A DNA stretch of 64,000 nucleotides from NCBI RefSeq assembly GCF_900215325.1, contig NZ_OCMS01000003.1, positions 372,001 through 436,000 of the forward strand, read 5' to 3'. The position numbers and the translations under genes were made by a program. A model generated the notes under the pieces. It saw nothing but the letters and a program-made list of their open reading frames with translations. It was not told the origin of the DNA and ran no database searches. The stretch comes from Fibrobacter sp. UWB16. Its GTDB lineage: Bacteria > Fibrobacterota > Fibrobacteria > Fibrobacterales > Fibrobacteraceae. Position 1 is the first letter of the stretch. Each line of letters starts with the position of its first letter. Positions 1 to 8,777 of the stretch are shown here, piece after piece.

Positions 1-1212
1 GTACAGCTCCAAAATTTCTTTGTGGTGCGTGTCCATGTTGTCGCAAATCTTGGGCGTGAGGCAGCTTGCACGGGCGCACTTTTGGCAACGGCTCGGATCG
101 CGGCCACGCATGTTGTACATGTTCGCACTGGGCCCGCCAAGGTCTGTAATCGTTCCGGCAAAGCCTTCCATATTCGTCACGATTTCGACTTCGCGCAGAA
201 TGCTTTCGCGGCTACGGCTTGCGATGAACTTGCCCTGGTGCGCATTGATGGCGCAGAAACTGCAACCGCCAAAACAGCCACGGTGCGTGTTGATGCTGAA
301 CTTGATCATGTCAAACGCCGGAATGTTGCCGCGTTTCTTGTAACGCGGGTGCGGTTCACGGGCGTAGGGATATTCAAAGCTTTCATCGAGTTCGCCGTAT
401 TCGAGCGGCGGGTACGCTGGGTTAATCACCACGGTCTGTTCGGCGACATCTTGCAGAATGCGGTGCTGGAACCACTTGTTACATTCGATGTCCACCCGGC
501 GGCAGTTCTCGATTTGGTTCCTCTTGCTTTCCAAACATTCTTCGTAGCTGTAGAGTCGCAAGTCTTCCCACTTGCTGTTCTTCGGGACATTTCCCTTGGG
601 CGCCAAGTAGGCGGTTTGCGGAACGGAATTCAGGCTCGAGAACGGAACACCTTTTTTGAGCAAGCGAACGATTTCTTTGAGCGGCTTTTCGCCCATGCCG
701 TAAACGAGAATGTCGGCCTGCGTATCGAACAGAATGCTCGGCTTGAGTTTGTTGCTCCAGTAGTCGTAATGCGTCACGCGGCGAAGGCTCGATTCGAGAC
801 CGCCAATGAGCAATGGCACATCGGGGTAGAGCTTCTTTAAAATCTTGGCGTACGTGTATGTCGCATAATCCGGGCGGAAGCCGGCTTTGTTCCCCGGTGT
901 AAAGGCGTCGTCACTGCGGAGGCGCTTTGCGGCGGTGTAGTGGTTCACCATGGAATCCATGCCGCTCGAAATCGCAAAGAAAAGTCTCGGCTTTCCAAGC
1001 TTCTTGAAATCGCGCAAGTCATCGCGCCAGTTCGGCTGCGGCAAAATCGCAACGCGCAAACCCTCATGTTCCAAAAGTCGCCCGACAACCGCATGCCCAA
1101 AGCAGGGGTGGTCCACGTAAGCGTCGGCGCTGATGATAATCACGTCAACGTAATCCCAACCGAGTTCGTCCAGGTCTTCTTTGCAAATGGGTAAAAATCG
1201 AGGATCGTACAT
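1..1212 (-). CDS. ygiQ: YgiQ-family radical SAM protein (3' part outside window)
   Basis: This minus-strand gene starts with ATG at 1212 and is still open at base 1, so only 404 N-terminal codons are seen. The product matches the YgiQ/UPF0313 radical SAM family. It opens with MYDPRFLPICKEDLDELGWD, has the GGLESSLRR stretch typical of the family, and carries the radical SAM cluster motif CFGGCSFC (CX3CX2C) late in the visible part, which should bind a 4Fe-4S cluster. The family's substrate is unknown to me. The gene lies 76 bp downstream of the FISUMP lipoprotein gene and could be its operon partner. The Shine-Dalgarno sequence is weak. A long plus-strand ORF over the same bases is an antisense shadow. 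Confidence 0.9.
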   Translation of the reverse strand, partial: MYDPRFLPICKEDLDELGWDYVDVIIISADAYVDHPCFGHAVVGRLLEHEGLRVAILPQPNWRDDLRDFKKLGKPRLFFAISSGMDSMVNHYTAAKRLRSDDAFTPGNKAGFRPDYATYTYAKILKKLYPDVPLLIGGLESSLRRVTHYDYWSNKLKPSILFDTQADILVYGMGEKPLKEIVRLLKKGVPFSSLNSVPQTAYLAPKGNVPKNSKWEDLRLYSYEECLESKRNQIENCRRVDIECNKWFQHRILQDVAEQTVVINPAYPPLEYGELDESFEYPYAREPHPRYKKRGNIPAFDMIKFSINTHRGCFGGCSFCAINAHQGKFIASRSRESILREVEIVTNMEGFAGTITDLGGPSANMYNMRGRDPSRCQKCARASCLTPKICDNMDTHHKEILELY

Positions 1213-1288
1213 AATGGAACTTATGGGGTTAAAAAGTTTATAAGCCTAAAGATAGAAAACGCGCGCACTTGTGAAATTTATTTTCGTC

Positions 1289-2287
1289 TTATTCCGCTTT
1301 CCCTTTGATGCAACGGACGGAATACCCGTTCTCTTTTTCGGTTGCACCAAGGAGTGTTGTGTTTTCGTTGTCTTGGAATAAGGCGGCAAAGGCGTATAAC
1401 GAGAGCGTGTCCGTTGCAGACCAGAAAAATGTAGCTTCATTGAGGCCGACGTCGATCTCGTCGAAGAGTATGCCTGCACCAGTGACAGAAAAACCAAGGG
1501 CGTTTTCTCTCTCCTCTTCTTTGCTATCCCAGGAATCCGTCGCTTTTAATTTTGTGCCTGCGCAATCGTAAGCCCAGGTGCCATCATCTAAACGTTCTGT
1601 GTGGCAGGATTGCTCTTCAAGGAGTTCTTTCCAATCATCGACTGTGGGCAAGTGCCAGCCTTCCGGACAAGCTTTCTGTGCAGCTTCCCAAGTGTAGAGC
1701 CTTCCGTATTTTTTACAGTTTTCAGATTTCTTGTTGTAGCACCAGCTTGTTGACGGGTCTGTTTCTACGGCGTAGTTCATGTTCTGCGCCGTCCAGATGT
1801 GATTGCTGATAAAGAGAGTGCGGTAGACTTTGTTGTCTCGTTTATCCAAAAGTTCGCCGTAAGAGATTTCTGGATTTAGATAGTCCAACGTGACGCAGTC
1901 GTATTTGTCGCAGTCGTAAAAACGGAGTGATGCGCTCGATTTGGGCTTGTTTGCGCTCGAACTAGATTCGGGCGGTTCTGAGCTAGAGGAAATTTCCTTG
2001 GAACTGGATGAGGACTTGGCCGTCTTGGAACTGCTTGACGGACTTTTTTCTTTGCTTGAAGACGATGGCTCTGTCGATGATGAACTTTTGATGAAAAAGA
2101 AAATGTCGGTCTTGTTCGAATGGAAAAAAGTACTCGAAGAGCTTTTGCTAGAGGATGACAGTTCTATGATAACGATGTCGGTATCGCTTGAAGAATTGTT
2201 TTCGTCATGTGCTCCGGTGACGTCGTTACTGCATGCAGCGACGATCCCCCCGATAAATGCCATGACGTAAATCCAAATTCTATGCAT
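1289..2287 (-). CDS. FISUMP-domain lipoprotein
   Basis: The 332-residue product begins with a lipoprotein signal (MHRIWIYVMAFIGGIVAAC, lipid cysteine at residue 19). A long serine-rich linker follows, with many SSSS and SSSSK blocks to about residue 120, like the linkers of Fibrobacter surface proteins. The C-terminal ~200 residues look like the F. succinogenes major paralogous domain (FISUMP, TIGR02145). Diagnostic stretches are WTAQNMNYAV, SWCYNKKSENCKKYGRLYTW and ACPEGWHLPTVDDWKEL. The biochemical role of this domain is not known. It is probably a surface-exposed outer-membrane lipoprotein. It sits 26 bp after queH and ahead of ygiQ. Confidence 0.88.
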   Translation of the reverse strand: MHRIWIYVMAFIGGIVAACSNDVTGAHDENNSSSDTDIVIIELSSSSKSSSSTFFHSNKTDIFFFIKSSSSTEPSSSSKEKSPSSSSKTAKSSSSSKEISSSSEPPESSSSANKPKSSASLRFYDCDKYDCVTLDYLNPEISYGELLDKRDNKVYRTLFISNHIWTAQNMNYAVETDPSTSWCYNKKSENCKKYGRLYTWEAAQKACPEGWHLPTVDDWKELLEEQSCHTERLDDGTWAYDCAGTKLKATDSWDSKEEERENALGFSVTGAGILFDEIDVGLNEATFFWSATDTLSLYAFAALFQDNENTTLLGATEKENGYSVRCIKGKAE

Positions 2288-2313
2288 CCTATAGAATTAT
2301 ATATAATAAAGCT

Positions 2314-3057
2314 CTAAATGTCACGCTCTTTCTTCAATTCGCGTTCCTCCGCTTCTCGCATAGAGTAGACGCACCCGCAGAAATTCTGGCGGTAAAGGTT
2401 GTATTCGTGAGACAATTGGATGGAGCGCTTGTAGCCGCCCTTCTTCTTGAAATCGCTCGGAAGGCGCTTGATGCCGTAGATGTCGCACTGTTCCTGCACG
2501 ACCTCGTTGAGGACCTGGGCGTCCTTCATCGGGCTGATGGTGAGCGTCGTCGTGAAGTAGTCGCAGTTCAGTTCCTTGGCAAGTTTCGCTGATTCGGCAA
2601 GGCGGAGCTCAAAGCATTTGCGGCAGCGCTTGCCCCCTTCGGGTTCTTTTTCGAGACCGCGGGCGACATCGTAAAATTTTTTCGGGTCGTACTCGCCTTC
2701 GACGAGCGTAACTGGGTACTTTGTCTTGAACTCCGCGACAAAACGTTTGATTTCGTTCACGCGATGCTGGTATTCTTCGGCGGGCGCGATGTTCGGGTTG
2801 TAATAGAAAAGTGTGATCTTGAAATACTGCGAAAGGTATTCAATTGTGTAGCTGCTACATGGCGCGCAACAAGCGTGCAGCAAAAGCGTCGGCACTTCGC
2901 CCGTGCGCTCAAGCCTGCGAATGATGAAATCCAGGTCGCGCTGGTAATTATGCTTGGGATGGCCTTTGTCATGCCCGACTTCTGTCACCCCGGATTTATT
3001 CCGGGGGGGCATCTCCTTTTCGCGCTGAACAATGTGCGTTTGATCCTTTTCGGCCAT
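2314..3057 (-). CDS. queH: Epoxyqueuosine reductase QueH
   Basis: The 247-residue protein matches QueH (formerly DUF208), which reduces epoxyqueuosine to queuosine in tRNA. Cysteine motifs are visible: HACCAPCSS (Cys63, 64, 67), GGKRCRKCFELR, and NFCGCVYS near the C-terminus; these suit metal and Fe-S ligands. The ATG at 3057 is supported by an AGGAG site 6 bp upstream that overlaps the stop of the preceding gene, so translation is probably coupled. The N-terminus is odd. Residues ~15-32 are encoded by a copy of the palindromic repeat otherwise found between genes, giving about 35 extra residues before the family core. Confidence 0.93.
   Translation of the reverse strand: MAEKDQTHIVQREKEMPPRNKSGVTEVGHDKGHPKHNYQRDLDFIIRRLERTGEVPTLLLHACCAPCSSYTIEYLSQYFKITLFYYNPNIAPAEEYQHRVNEIKRFVAEFKTKYPVTLVEGEYDPKKFYDVARGLEKEPEGGKRCRKCFELRLAESAKLAKELNCDYFTTTLTISPMKDAQVLNEVVQEQCDIYGIKRLPSDFKKKGGYKRSIQLSHEYNLYRQNFCGCVYSMREAEERELKKERDI
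2983..3013. repeat. Intergenic-type palindromic repeat lying inside queH
   Basis: The segment reads TGTCACCCCGGATTTATTCC then GGGG. It is the same family as CCGGCCT-N-CCGG palindromes at 34985-35009, 47206-47232, 53632-53720 and 55742-55800. Here it lies in frame in the queH N-terminal coding region. Confidence 0.75.
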
Positions 3058-3066
3058 ATATTACTC

Positions 3067-3456
3067 CTAGCTTAAAGTGCCAAAAGCAGTAATCCAGAAG
3101 CAAATGGTCGAGGCAATTGCAAGCGGCCCCATGACGTGGCGCTCCTTGGCGCTCAGGCTAAAGAATACGGTTGCCGTGTAGAATGTCAGGTAAACGGAAT
3201 AGAAAAAGGCGAGAATGCGCACAATCCCGAACGGAATCGTTTCCGGGAGCACATGCCCGGCGCTCAGAATCGTAAAAAGGGCCACAAATTGCATGATAAT
3301 CGGCAAAATGAATGCCTTGCGGACCTCCTGCGGCACGACCTTGTGGCGACCATTCATGGCGTACATGCCAAGCGGCGCTCCGAGCGCAAGGGCGATGTTC
3401 AATGCGATGGAGGGCAAAAAGACAATGGATCCGATAATTGCAGCTATGTAAAACAT
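3067..3456 (-). CDS. Small integral membrane protein of unknown function
   Basis: The 129-residue product starts MFYIAAIIGSIVFLPSIALN and has about four hydrophobic segments (residues ~2-26, 45-65, 70-92, 105-127), so it is an inner-membrane protein. I do not recognise a family. The ATG at 3456 was chosen over the longer reading frame from 3492 because the extra 12 codons would be encoded inside a terminator stem, and an AAGAG site precedes 3456. It ends 9 bp before queH, whose ribosome site overlaps its stop codon. Confidence 0.75.
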   Translation of the reverse strand: MFYIAAIIGSIVFLPSIALNIALALGAPLGMYAMNGRHKVVPQEVRKAFILPIIMQFVALFTILSAGHVLPETIPFGIVRILAFFYSVYLTFYTATVFFSLSAKERHVMGPLAIASTICFWITAFGTLS

Positions 3457-3467
3457 ATCTCTTAAGA

Positions 3468-3513
3468 TAAAAAAAAGGACTCCTTCAGGCAAAGGAGGTA
3501 ACCTAAAGGAGTC
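3468..3513 (-). terminator. Terminator after the 4974-3637 gene
   Basis: On the minus strand a 12-bp stem (GACTCCTTTAGG pairing with CCTGAAGGAGTC, one mismatch) is followed by a run of eight T residues. It ends transcription from the upstream secreted-protein gene. Confidence 0.8.
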
Positions 3514-3636
3514 TGAGAGTGTTTGGGTATTATTAATAATAGATTTCTTAAAGGGAATAGATTAGAATATTCCAAAAATTTGTGGTTACAATTGTGTCCA
3601 CCCCTATGTAAAAGGGGGGCGTTGGGACAAAATGTC

Positions 3637-4974
3637 TCAAAATTTGAAGTTTGCCTGGATGTGGGCGAAATTTGGCTTGAATGGTTTGGTTTTGGTCTTT
3701 TTGAACGCGAATGCGAAATCACAGCCGAGCGGTTCTGCATCGACTTTGATTTCGTTTTGGACAGAAAAGCCTTTGGCGGGGGTGGTTTCGGGGAATGCGA
3801 TGGTCAATTTGGCTAAGGCTGTGCTTGAACGGTAGGTGGCGCCGAGTTCGATTCGTGGAGGCTTGGGGTTGCGGTCGTAGCGAAATTTCGTGCCCGCCTT
3901 GAACGAAAATGGTTCCCAGGTGGATTCTACGGCCCCTTTCCATTCGGTTGTATTGCAATTGTCGCTTGCTTCGAGGCAGGTCACGCTTAAGCTTGGACGG
4001 AATTGTTCTGGACCTGAGGTGAGGGTTGCCTTGAATCGGGCGCTCACGGAATCTGTTGCAGTAGGGCTTAGGAGGCGGGCCTTGAAGGAAAACTCTGTGT
4101 TCAATGTCTCGGGCCACCTGGCAGTGATGGTTTGAGATGCCCAAAGCCAGTTTTCGGTGATGCCCTTGCTCAAGTTCAGACCTTGTGGAATGCTGTCTCC
4201 GTGGAGGTAGGCGGTGGTCTTCCATGAAAGATGTTTCTTGACGCTTTGCAGTTGGATCTTGACGAGGGGGCGGTCTTGCCCGAACTGGTACCATGTGGAA
4301 ATTTGCCCGAGCGTTGTGCGGGCTTGCAAGGCGATGGCGCCTGCATCAGTAAACTTCCAGAATGTGGCATCAAGTTCGTTTTCGCGATTCGGCTTGAAAC
4401 CGATATGCGCATTGATCGTTTTGCTGGAGTCGATGAATGCTCCGAATCTTAGTTTGCCAATGGGGTAGAAAAGGGCAGCACCCCATAAAGTATCAAGGGG
4501 TATATGGCTGTGTAATTCGATTGTAGAAATTTGTCCGAAATAAGCTTCGGACTTGTCGCGATGGTAAGACAGGAGTTCTTGCGAACCGAGACGTAATTTG
4601 AAGTAGTAGAATTGGATTTGCAATTCTTCGTGGCGTTTTTTCAGGTGCCCGTCGGAATCGTACCTGCCTTTCCATGATGCGTGACCATGCGGAATTTTGG
4701 TTGGCGTTTTTTGCGCGCTTTGCGGTTGCTTTGATTTGGATGGCGCGGGCTTTGAACATGGCTCTTGCGCGTAGACTTCGGCAAGCAGGCACGCTTCGTC
4801 GTAGTTCTCTTCTTCGAGTCTAGAAAAGATTTCGTCGGCTTCTTCGGCGGTGATGATGCCGTCGTCCCACCATTCAAAGACTTGTGCGGCGTCAAATGGG
4901 GCGTGGGCGGGATCTTCTGCTGCTGTGCTTGTCGTGAAAACTATGAACGCAAATATTAAAAGTATTTTTTTCAA
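3637..4974 (-). CDS. Secreted protein of unknown function, probable outer-membrane barrel
   Basis: The 445-residue product has a clear signal peptide (MKKILLIFAFIVFTTSTAAE). Residues 25-75 form an acidic helical region, followed by a basic linker (~80-105). The remaining ~330 residues are alternating short amphipathic strands rich in aromatic and charged residues and ending in NFKF. That pattern suits an outer-membrane beta-barrel ending in an aromatic residue, but I cannot name a family. The start codon is TTG, supported by GGAGG seven bases upstream. It is divergent from rsmG with an 82-bp gap. Confidence 0.72.
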   Translation of the reverse strand: MKKILLIFAFIVFTTSTAAEDPAHAPFDAAQVFEWWDDGIITAEEADEIFSRLEEENYDEACLLAEVYAQEPCSKPAPSKSKQPQSAQKTPTKIPHGHASWKGRYDSDGHLKKRHEELQIQFYYFKLRLGSQELLSYHRDKSEAYFGQISTIELHSHIPLDTLWGAALFYPIGKLRFGAFIDSSKTINAHIGFKPNRENELDATFWKFTDAGAIALQARTTLGQISTWYQFGQDRPLVKIQLQSVKKHLSWKTTAYLHGDSIPQGLNLSKGITENWLWASQTITARWPETLNTEFSFKARLLSPTATDSVSARFKATLTSGPEQFRPSLSVTCLEASDNCNTTEWKGAVESTWEPFSFKAGTKFRYDRNPKPPRIELGATYRSSTALAKLTIAFPETTPAKGFSVQNEIKVDAEPLGCDFAFAFKKTKTKPFKPNFAHIQANFKF

Positions 4975-5056
4975 GCGATACCTCCACTATATATACACGC
5001 ACGAGCGGAGGTTTTATACCCTATTTTTATTGCAAAACTTTTCTAACTTTTGAGAT

Positions 5057-5824
5057 ATGGCAAATTCATCTTGGTCAAAAAATTCTAAACCCCGTGGTGG
5101 CGCCAGTGCGCTTGGCAAGGACTTTATTCCTCACATGAAGGCTCCTCGCACCGAGTTTCCGCTGTTTAACGGAAAGCGCGTGACGCCCTCGCTTGCTGGG
5201 CTCGACAAGCTGTTGCATTACTACGGTGTGGAACTCCAGGAACCGACGCTCAAGCAGATTTGGGAATTCCATCAGTTGCTCCGTGCAAACAACGATGACC
5301 AGGATTTGACTCGCCTCAATGCTTTTGAAACGATGGTGGAACGCCATTATGCCGACTGCACGCTCATCAATGCTTACGTGCCAAAGTGGCCTGCCCGCAT
5401 GATAGACGTCGGTAGCGGTGCCGGTTTCCCGGGAATACCGCTCAAGATTGTAAATCCGTCCATTCGCCTTACGTTGTGCGAACCGCGCCCGAACCGCATC
5501 AACTTCCTCAACATGGTCATCGAAAAGATGGGCCTCAAGGGAATTGACGTGTTCGGTCATAAGGTCACGAGCCGCAGCATGACGATCCCTGTCGATGGCG
5601 TGATTAGCCGCGCGTTCGAACTCATGGAAAAGACGCTCCCGCGTATCGCAAATTCCCTCAAGGTTGGTGGTCGCGTGTTCTTCATGAAGGGCCCTGCCGT
5701 AGCGGACGAACTCAAGACGTTTTATCCAGAAGATTTCGGCTACAAGTTTGTCGGGAAGCATTTCTATACCATCCCGAACAGCACTCAGGACCGCGCGCTG
5801 ATTATCCTCGAACGCGTGGAATAG
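5057..5824 (+). CDS. rsmG: 16S rRNA (guanine-N7) methyltransferase RsmG
   Basis: The 255-residue protein is RsmG (GidB), which methylates N7 of G527 in 16S rRNA using S-adenosylmethionine. The SAM-binding motif DVGSGAGFPGIPLKI (from residue 117) and the downstream SRAFELMEKTLPRI and GGRVFFMKGP segments are characteristic. It is about 45 residues longer than the E. coli protein (207 residues) because of a basic N-terminal extension (KNSKPRGGASALGKDF) unrelated to the catalytic core. It appears to be a single-gene unit ending in a strong terminator. Confidence 0.95.
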   Translation: MANSSWSKNSKPRGGASALGKDFIPHMKAPRTEFPLFNGKRVTPSLAGLDKLLHYYGVELQEPTLKQIWEFHQLLRANNDDQDLTRLNAFETMVERHYADCTLINAYVPKWPARMIDVGSGAGFPGIPLKIVNPSIRLTLCEPRPNRINFLNMVIEKMGLKGIDVFGHKVTSRSMTIPVDGVISRAFELMEKTLPRIANSLKVGGRVFFMKGPAVADELKTFYPEDFGYKFVGKHFYTIPNSTQDRALIILERVE

Positions 5825-5840
5825 GGCGGTTTTAAAATGG

Positions 5841-5867
5841 CGATGCCGGACTCTGTTCCGGCATGAC
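5841..5867. repeat. Palindromic intergenic repeat
   Basis: GATGCCGGACTCTGTTCCGG then CATGAC is a member of the genome-wide palindrome family that recurs through this window. It lies between rsmG and its terminator. Confidence 0.6.
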
Positions 5868-5875
5868 TTCTAAAT

Positions 5876-5908
5876 GAAAAAAAGTCAGGTTCATCACCTG
5901 ACTTTTTT
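5876..5908. terminator. Bidirectional terminator between rsmG and the PorV-like gene
   Basis: A perfect 7-bp stem GTCAGGT/ACCTGAC with loop TCATC is flanked by an A-run on the left and a T-run on the right, so it can stop both convergent transcripts. Confidence 0.88.
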
Positions 5909-5980
5909 CGTTCGTTGTAACGCGGCGAAGCCGCCAAGTTTTAACTAATGACCAGTGACTAATGACTGATAACTAGCAGC

Positions 5981-8149
5981 CTAGAACTTAAATAGCAAAC
6001 CGAATCTCATCTGGCCGTCGCGTACGCCGTCCGATTTGCCCACGTTCTTGATTGTTGCCCAGTCGAACTGGAGAACGTCGGAGAGCATCACGCCCACGCC
6101 GAAGTCCACTTCGTTGCGCTTGCCCATGCGGTCATAGAGGTAACCCAGACGGAGCGCAATCGTGTTAGAATAAATGAATTCCGTACCGAAGTTGAATACG
6201 CCCTGAAGGAACGAATTAACGGTCTGGTCTTCAGGATCGACAATCGACTTCCAGCAGGCGATGTAGAACGGTTCCGGATCGCCCTTGTCATCGTCAATCA
6301 CGACTTCGCGGTTGTAGTCGAATGCGACGGTCCACTTGTAATCGGCCATGCTAAGAATTTCGTAAGAAAGTCCAAAGCGCCAAGTGAGCGGAATCGGGTC
6401 TTCAATCGTCTTGTCCACGTAGTACACGCTCGGACCGATATTTGCAAGAACGAGTGCGATGTTGAGCTTCGGCACGATGAAGTTCTTTTTCAAAACGCCG
6501 ATGTCGAATGCGTAACCAAACGTGGTCGCTTCTTCTTCGCCGGCGGATGCGCCAGAACTCAGGTCAGAATAGAAGAACTTGATGGAGAGGCCGAGGCCCC
6601 AGTCGTTCGGGAAGCGGGTACCGTAGCTCACGCCACCGACGATTTCGGAACTGTTGTAGGCCACGAGGTCATCGGCGTCGAGGTCGCCAGAAACGACTGT
6701 CGAACCGAACGAGACGAAGTTCACATGAACACCGAGCGTTCCCCAGTCGTTCAGCGGAATGGTCATACCGCCGTAGAGGTGGTAAAGGTCCGGAATGTTC
6801 AAAACAGGCAAAAGCTTTTCGTAGAAGGCCGTGAGCTGGTAGTCAGCGTCCTTGTACTGTTCCATGCCGTTTGCGGTGCTGAACCACACGTCGTTTCCTT
6901 CGGGGAGCACTGCCCAGACCTTGTTGGTCGAAAGGCCGTTGCCCTGGTGGTAGTGCGTCCATTCGTCATCGCGCTTGGTGGCTTCTGGATCTTCCTTGGA
7001 GCTGCGTTCGAGTTCTGCCTTACGGCCACTAGCGGTGGCGTAGTCCGGCAGGTGACGCCAGACACCGAGATCGGTTGCAATCCAGATGGCGCCCTTGCGG
7101 TCCACGGAAACATCGTTTACAGTGTTGTTGGCAAACTGCACCTGTTCCCACTTGCGGAGCGTGAAGTGGGAGAGACCGCCCTTGTGGGTTGCCCAGACGT
7201 GGCCCGAGCTATCGACGGCGAGAGCTGTCGGATTCAAGTCCATGATGCCGTCTTCCTGGTTGAACAGGCTCCAGCGGTCCTTGTCGTTGGCGCTCTTTTT
7301 GGGGGTGAGGCGGGCGACTCCAGCACCATCGACTGCCACGTAAAGTTCTTTGCGGTTTTCGGACCAGACGAGTGCGTTAATCTTTTGGCTCGGGAGAACC
7401 TTGCCCTTCTGTTCGAAGGCGCCATTGCGGTAGACGAAAAGGCCGTTGTCCGTACCGATCCAAAGCGAGGCGCCCTGCTTGGCGAGTGCGGTCACACGAT
7501 GTTCGCCGAGTTCCTTGTCGAATGTTTTCCAGCCCTTGCCGTCAAAACGGAAGAGACCCTTCGGAGTTCCGACCCAGAGCTTTTCGGTCAGGCTCTCGTA
7601 GAGGACTGCTGTAATGGTGTCCTTGACGACCAGGTTCCAAGGCATCTTGACTTCGACCACGTGGGATTCGTCATCGGCGTTCTTCACGTCGTTGAAAGCC
7701 TTCACAACTCGGGTGTATTCATCGAGGCCGCGTTCGGTTCCGATGTAGGTGCGGACGGCGTCCTTGATCTTGGCGTTGCCCTGCAACGTGACAGAGTAGT
7801 AGTCGACCCACTGTTCTCCGTCGAACTTGAGAATGCCCTGGGTTGTACCAGCCCAAAGTTCGCTTTTGTCGAAGAATCCGTTCTTGGAGCGGGATGCCAT
7901 GTGCGTAAAGAACGGCGTCTTTTTCGCATCTGCGCTGTAGGAGCTGCGCCATTCGTCGGCTAGAGGTCCGAATGCAAGACCTGCCGGGTTGTAGTACATG
8001 GCGGTTGCATCATCGGCGAGTGCTGCTCCGACTTCGCCCATACCTAGCTGGCGAGCGCCAACAGGCATCTGGAGGGTGATAATGGCCGAACCGGCGGCGA
8101 GCGCCATGGCCGGTGCCAAAAGAATAGCAGATAATAGTGACTTACGCAA
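5981..8149 (-). CDS. PorV/PorQ-like outer-membrane protein with inserted beta-propeller
   Basis: The 722-residue product has a signal peptide (MRKSLLSAILLAPAMALAAG). A PorV-like N-terminal segment follows at ~30-62 (LGMGEVGAALADDATAMYYN then PAGL). Residues ~85-420 are repeated short blades such as LWVGTPKGLFRFDGKGWKTF, SLWIGTDNGLFVY and IWIATDLGVWR, like two-component-regulator-type propellers. From ~430 to the end are barrel strands (YGGMTIPLNDWGTLGVHVNF, LALRLGYLYDR-type). In Bacteroidetes PorV shuttles type IX secretion substrates at the outer membrane; a propeller inside such a barrel is unusual. The TTG start has a perfect GGAGG five bases upstream. It overlaps the preceding gene by 8 bp. 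Confidence 0.8.
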   Translation of the reverse strand: MRKSLLSAILLAPAMALAAGSAIITLQMPVGARQLGMGEVGAALADDATAMYYNPAGLAFGPLADEWRSSYSADAKKTPFFTHMASRSKNGFFDKSELWAGTTQGILKFDGEQWVDYYSVTLQGNAKIKDAVRTYIGTERGLDEYTRVVKAFNDVKNADDESHVVEVKMPWNLVVKDTITAVLYESLTEKLWVGTPKGLFRFDGKGWKTFDKELGEHRVTALAKQGASLWIGTDNGLFVYRNGAFEQKGKVLPSQKINALVWSENRKELYVAVDGAGVARLTPKKSANDKDRWSLFNQEDGIMDLNPTALAVDSSGHVWATHKGGLSHFTLRKWEQVQFANNTVNDVSVDRKGAIWIATDLGVWRHLPDYATASGRKAELERSSKEDPEATKRDDEWTHYHQGNGLSTNKVWAVLPEGNDVWFSTANGMEQYKDADYQLTAFYEKLLPVLNIPDLYHLYGGMTIPLNDWGTLGVHVNFVSFGSTVVSGDLDADDLVAYNSSEIVGGVSYGTRFPNDWGLGLSIKFFYSDLSSGASAGEEEATTFGYAFDIGVLKKNFIVPKLNIALVLANIGPSVYYVDKTIEDPIPLTWRFGLSYEILSMADYKWTVAFDYNREVVIDDDKGDPEPFYIACWKSIVDPEDQTVNSFLQGVFNFGTEFIYSNTIALRLGYLYDRMGKRNEVDFGVGVMLSDVLQFDWATIKNVGKSDGVRDGQMRFGLLFKF

Positions 8150-8705
8150 GTTGCCTCCAATCCGGGACGTTGTATGTGTTTCCGTGTGTCGGGATCACAG
8201 CCTTCCATCCGGACTTGCTCGGGTTTTCCCAGGGCTGTTTCGGTAAAAGCTTACAGTCGCAGCCCAATACGTAGGGTGGTAAAATTTCCGCGTGATTGCG
8301 AATCTGTTCGCGGGTGATGAAATTTTCCTCGCTGACGAATTTACAATAATTCTTGCCTTTGGGACCAATCACGATTCTGTAAGTCGCGACACCTTGCTTG
8401 TCCCCTTCGTCAATAGTCTTGATTGTTTCTTCGAGAGTCCTATTCCACTGCTCGATGTATGCTAGCCTTTGTTCTGGCGTCAAGTTCTGGGTCTCAAGCC
8501 AAGCCCTGATCGATGCTTCGGAGGGCTTCACGGCGGTGAGCGTCTCGCGGGCGGGGCGTCCGATGGCGGCATATTGTCCCGATACGTCGATAATCGGTTT
8601 TGAGACTTCTTTTTCATCGGAATTGTGCATGCCCACGTAAATTCCGATACCGGCGAGGACGATGGACAATAGCACAATCGCAATGACGATGATGATTGAT
8701 AGCAT
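8142..8705 (-). CDS. Membrane-anchored protein of unknown function
   Basis: The 187-residue product has one N-terminal membrane helix (MLSIIIVIAIVLLSIVLAGI) and a soluble remainder, probably periplasmic, with a helical middle (EQRLAYIEQWNRTLEETIKT) and several cysteines (KNYCKF, LGCDCKLL). I do not recognise a family. Its stop overlaps the start of the PorV-like gene by 8 bp. The two are therefore cotranscribed, and it may assist or regulate that outer-membrane protein. No strong ribosome site precedes the ATG. Confidence 0.72.
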   Translation of the reverse strand: MLSIIIVIAIVLLSIVLAGIGIYVGMHNSDEKEVSKPIIDVSGQYAAIGRPARETLTAVKPSEASIRAWLETQNLTPEQRLAYIEQWNRTLEETIKTIDEGDKQGVATYRIVIGPKGKNYCKFVSEENFITREQIRNHAEILPPYVLGCDCKLLPKQPWENPSKSGWKAVIPTHGNTYNVPDWRQLA

Positions 8706-8777
8706 ATTTAAATCCGTTTACGATAAATCCTTACTCTCAAAAACTAGCATTTTCTATTTTATAAGACAGGAGATATT

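Noticed and set aside
22-840. 272-codon plus-strand frame at the window start
   Set aside because: Antisense to the radical SAM gene, whose CX3CX2C motif supports the minus strand.
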